Shown: one piece after another, positions 5,160 through 5,451 of the stretch | Position numbering within the stretch: position 1 is the stretch's first letter | How the letters are laid out: every line of letters starts with the position of its first letter | Assembly: GCA_013139935.1 (NCBI GenBank) | Contig: WSZX01000027.1 | Location: forward strand, 1 to 5,451 | Origin: Ardenticatenales bacterium | GTDB taxonomy: Bacteria; Chloroflexota; Anaerolineae; Promineifilales; UBA4811 | Length of the DNA stretch: 5,451 nucleotides | Direction of reading: 5' to 3' | Notes under the pieces: generated by a model | Told to the model about the DNA's origin: nothing | The model's input: only the letters and a program-made list of their open reading frames with translations | The model's database searches: none | Translations under genes and position numbers: made by a program

Positions 5160-5451
5160 ATGGATCTGAACAAGTTCACACAAAAAGCACAGGAAGCGGT
5201 GTTGGGAGCCCAGCGACTGGCGGCCGAGCAGAGCCATAGCCAGATCGAACCGGAACACCTCCTATTGTCGCTGCTGCGCCAGCCAGACGGAGTGGTGCCG
5301 GAGGTCGTGGAGAGAATCGGCGTCCGGCCGTCGTCTTTGACCGCACAACTGGAAGGCACCCTGGCCTCTCTGCCGCGCCTGCAAACACCCGCTGCCCAAC
5401 CGGGGCTGGCGCAGGAGACAAGCCAGGCGTTGGCCCGGGCCGAAACGGAAG
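5160..5451 (+). CDS. clpB: ATP-dependent chaperone ClpB, N-terminal fragment (3' truncated by window)
   Basis: The first 97 residues are visible of a protein that is usually about 860-870 aa. They match the ClpB N-terminal (Clp_N) domain: an opening MDLNKFTQKAQEAV, then AAEQSHSQIEPEHLLLSLL (residues 21-39), then DGVVPEVVERIGV (43-55), which is the first of the two N-domain repeats; the second begins near residue 83. Both AAA+ modules and the coiled-coil middle domain lie outside the window. ClpB is a cytosolic hexameric disaggregase that works with DnaK/DnaJ/GrpE to pull proteins out of aggregates after heat stress. The N-domain contacts aggregated substrate. ClpA or ClpC share the fold, but the SQIEPEHLLL and DGVVP segments favour ClpB. 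The gene starts a new transcription unit after the terminator at 5011-5044. Confidence 0.92.
   Translation, partial: MDLNKFTQKAQEAVLGAQRLAAEQSHSQIEPEHLLLSLLRQPDGVVPEVVERIGVRPSSLTAQLEGTLASLPRLQTPAAQPGLAQETSQALARAETE

Noticed and set aside
5000..5239. 79-aa + strand frame overlapping the clpB start
   Set aside because: It reads through the terminator T run (Phe run) and is out of frame with the clearly recognisable ClpB N-terminus.
1..5451. Frequent GGCCG/CGGCC words across the window
   Set aside because: A rough count (about 30 on both orientations) is close to what the GC content predicts, so no special motif is claimed.

Overview
The window reads as a piece of a moderately GC-rich (about 60% by eye) bacterial chromosome. 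All recognisable genes lie on the + strand and are closely packed. The protein types suggest Chloroflexota (an Anaerolineae/Caldilineae-like lineage): a von Willebrand A domain nested in a cysteine-less amidotransferase-like fold with a C-terminal membrane anchor, a HAD-IB phosphatase, small two-helix and one-helix membrane proteins, a nucleotidyltransferase-like protein with a damaged active site, and ClpB. This assignment is inferred from family resemblance; no rRNA or other marker is present. No mobile element, CRISPR array, tRNA or rRNA was seen.

Layout. (1) Positions 1-1959 hold the 3' part of a large membrane-anchored VWA protein whose 5' end lies outside the window. (2) It overlaps by 8 nt a HAD-IB family phosphatase (1952-2659), so the two are probably translationally coupled. 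(3) After a 64-nt gap with a tandem TACAAT box come two small membrane-protein genes (2724-3158 and 3160-3363) only 1 nt apart; a near-perfect Shine-Dalgarno sequence covers the first gene's stop codon. (4) A 261-nt gap (3364-3624) with two GC-rich hairpins and no convincing gene precedes a 408-aa protein (3625-4851) that looks like a degenerate nucleotidyltransferase. (5) A 308-nt gap (4852-5159) contains a strong intrinsic terminator with nine T residues, a further GC hairpin, and a pair of head-to-tail 21/22-nt near-repeats. (6) clpB, encoding the disaggregase chaperone, starts at 5160 behind a good ribosome binding site and runs off the window after 97 codons.

How the parts work together. 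Genes 1 and 2 form one co-translated unit. The two small membrane proteins form a second unit, possibly with their own promoter. The nucleotidyltransferase-like gene appears to be its own unit, closed by the terminator. clpB begins a new, presumably stress-regulated unit; the tandem repeat immediately upstream is the best candidate for its control element, since no CIRCE-type or HAIR-type operator is visible. I do not see a clear new defence or mobile system here. The items most worth a second look are the clpB upstream repeats, the two alternative terminator folds, the altered substrate-pocket residues of the HAD phosphatase, and the nucleotidyltransferase with a missing catalytic acid.
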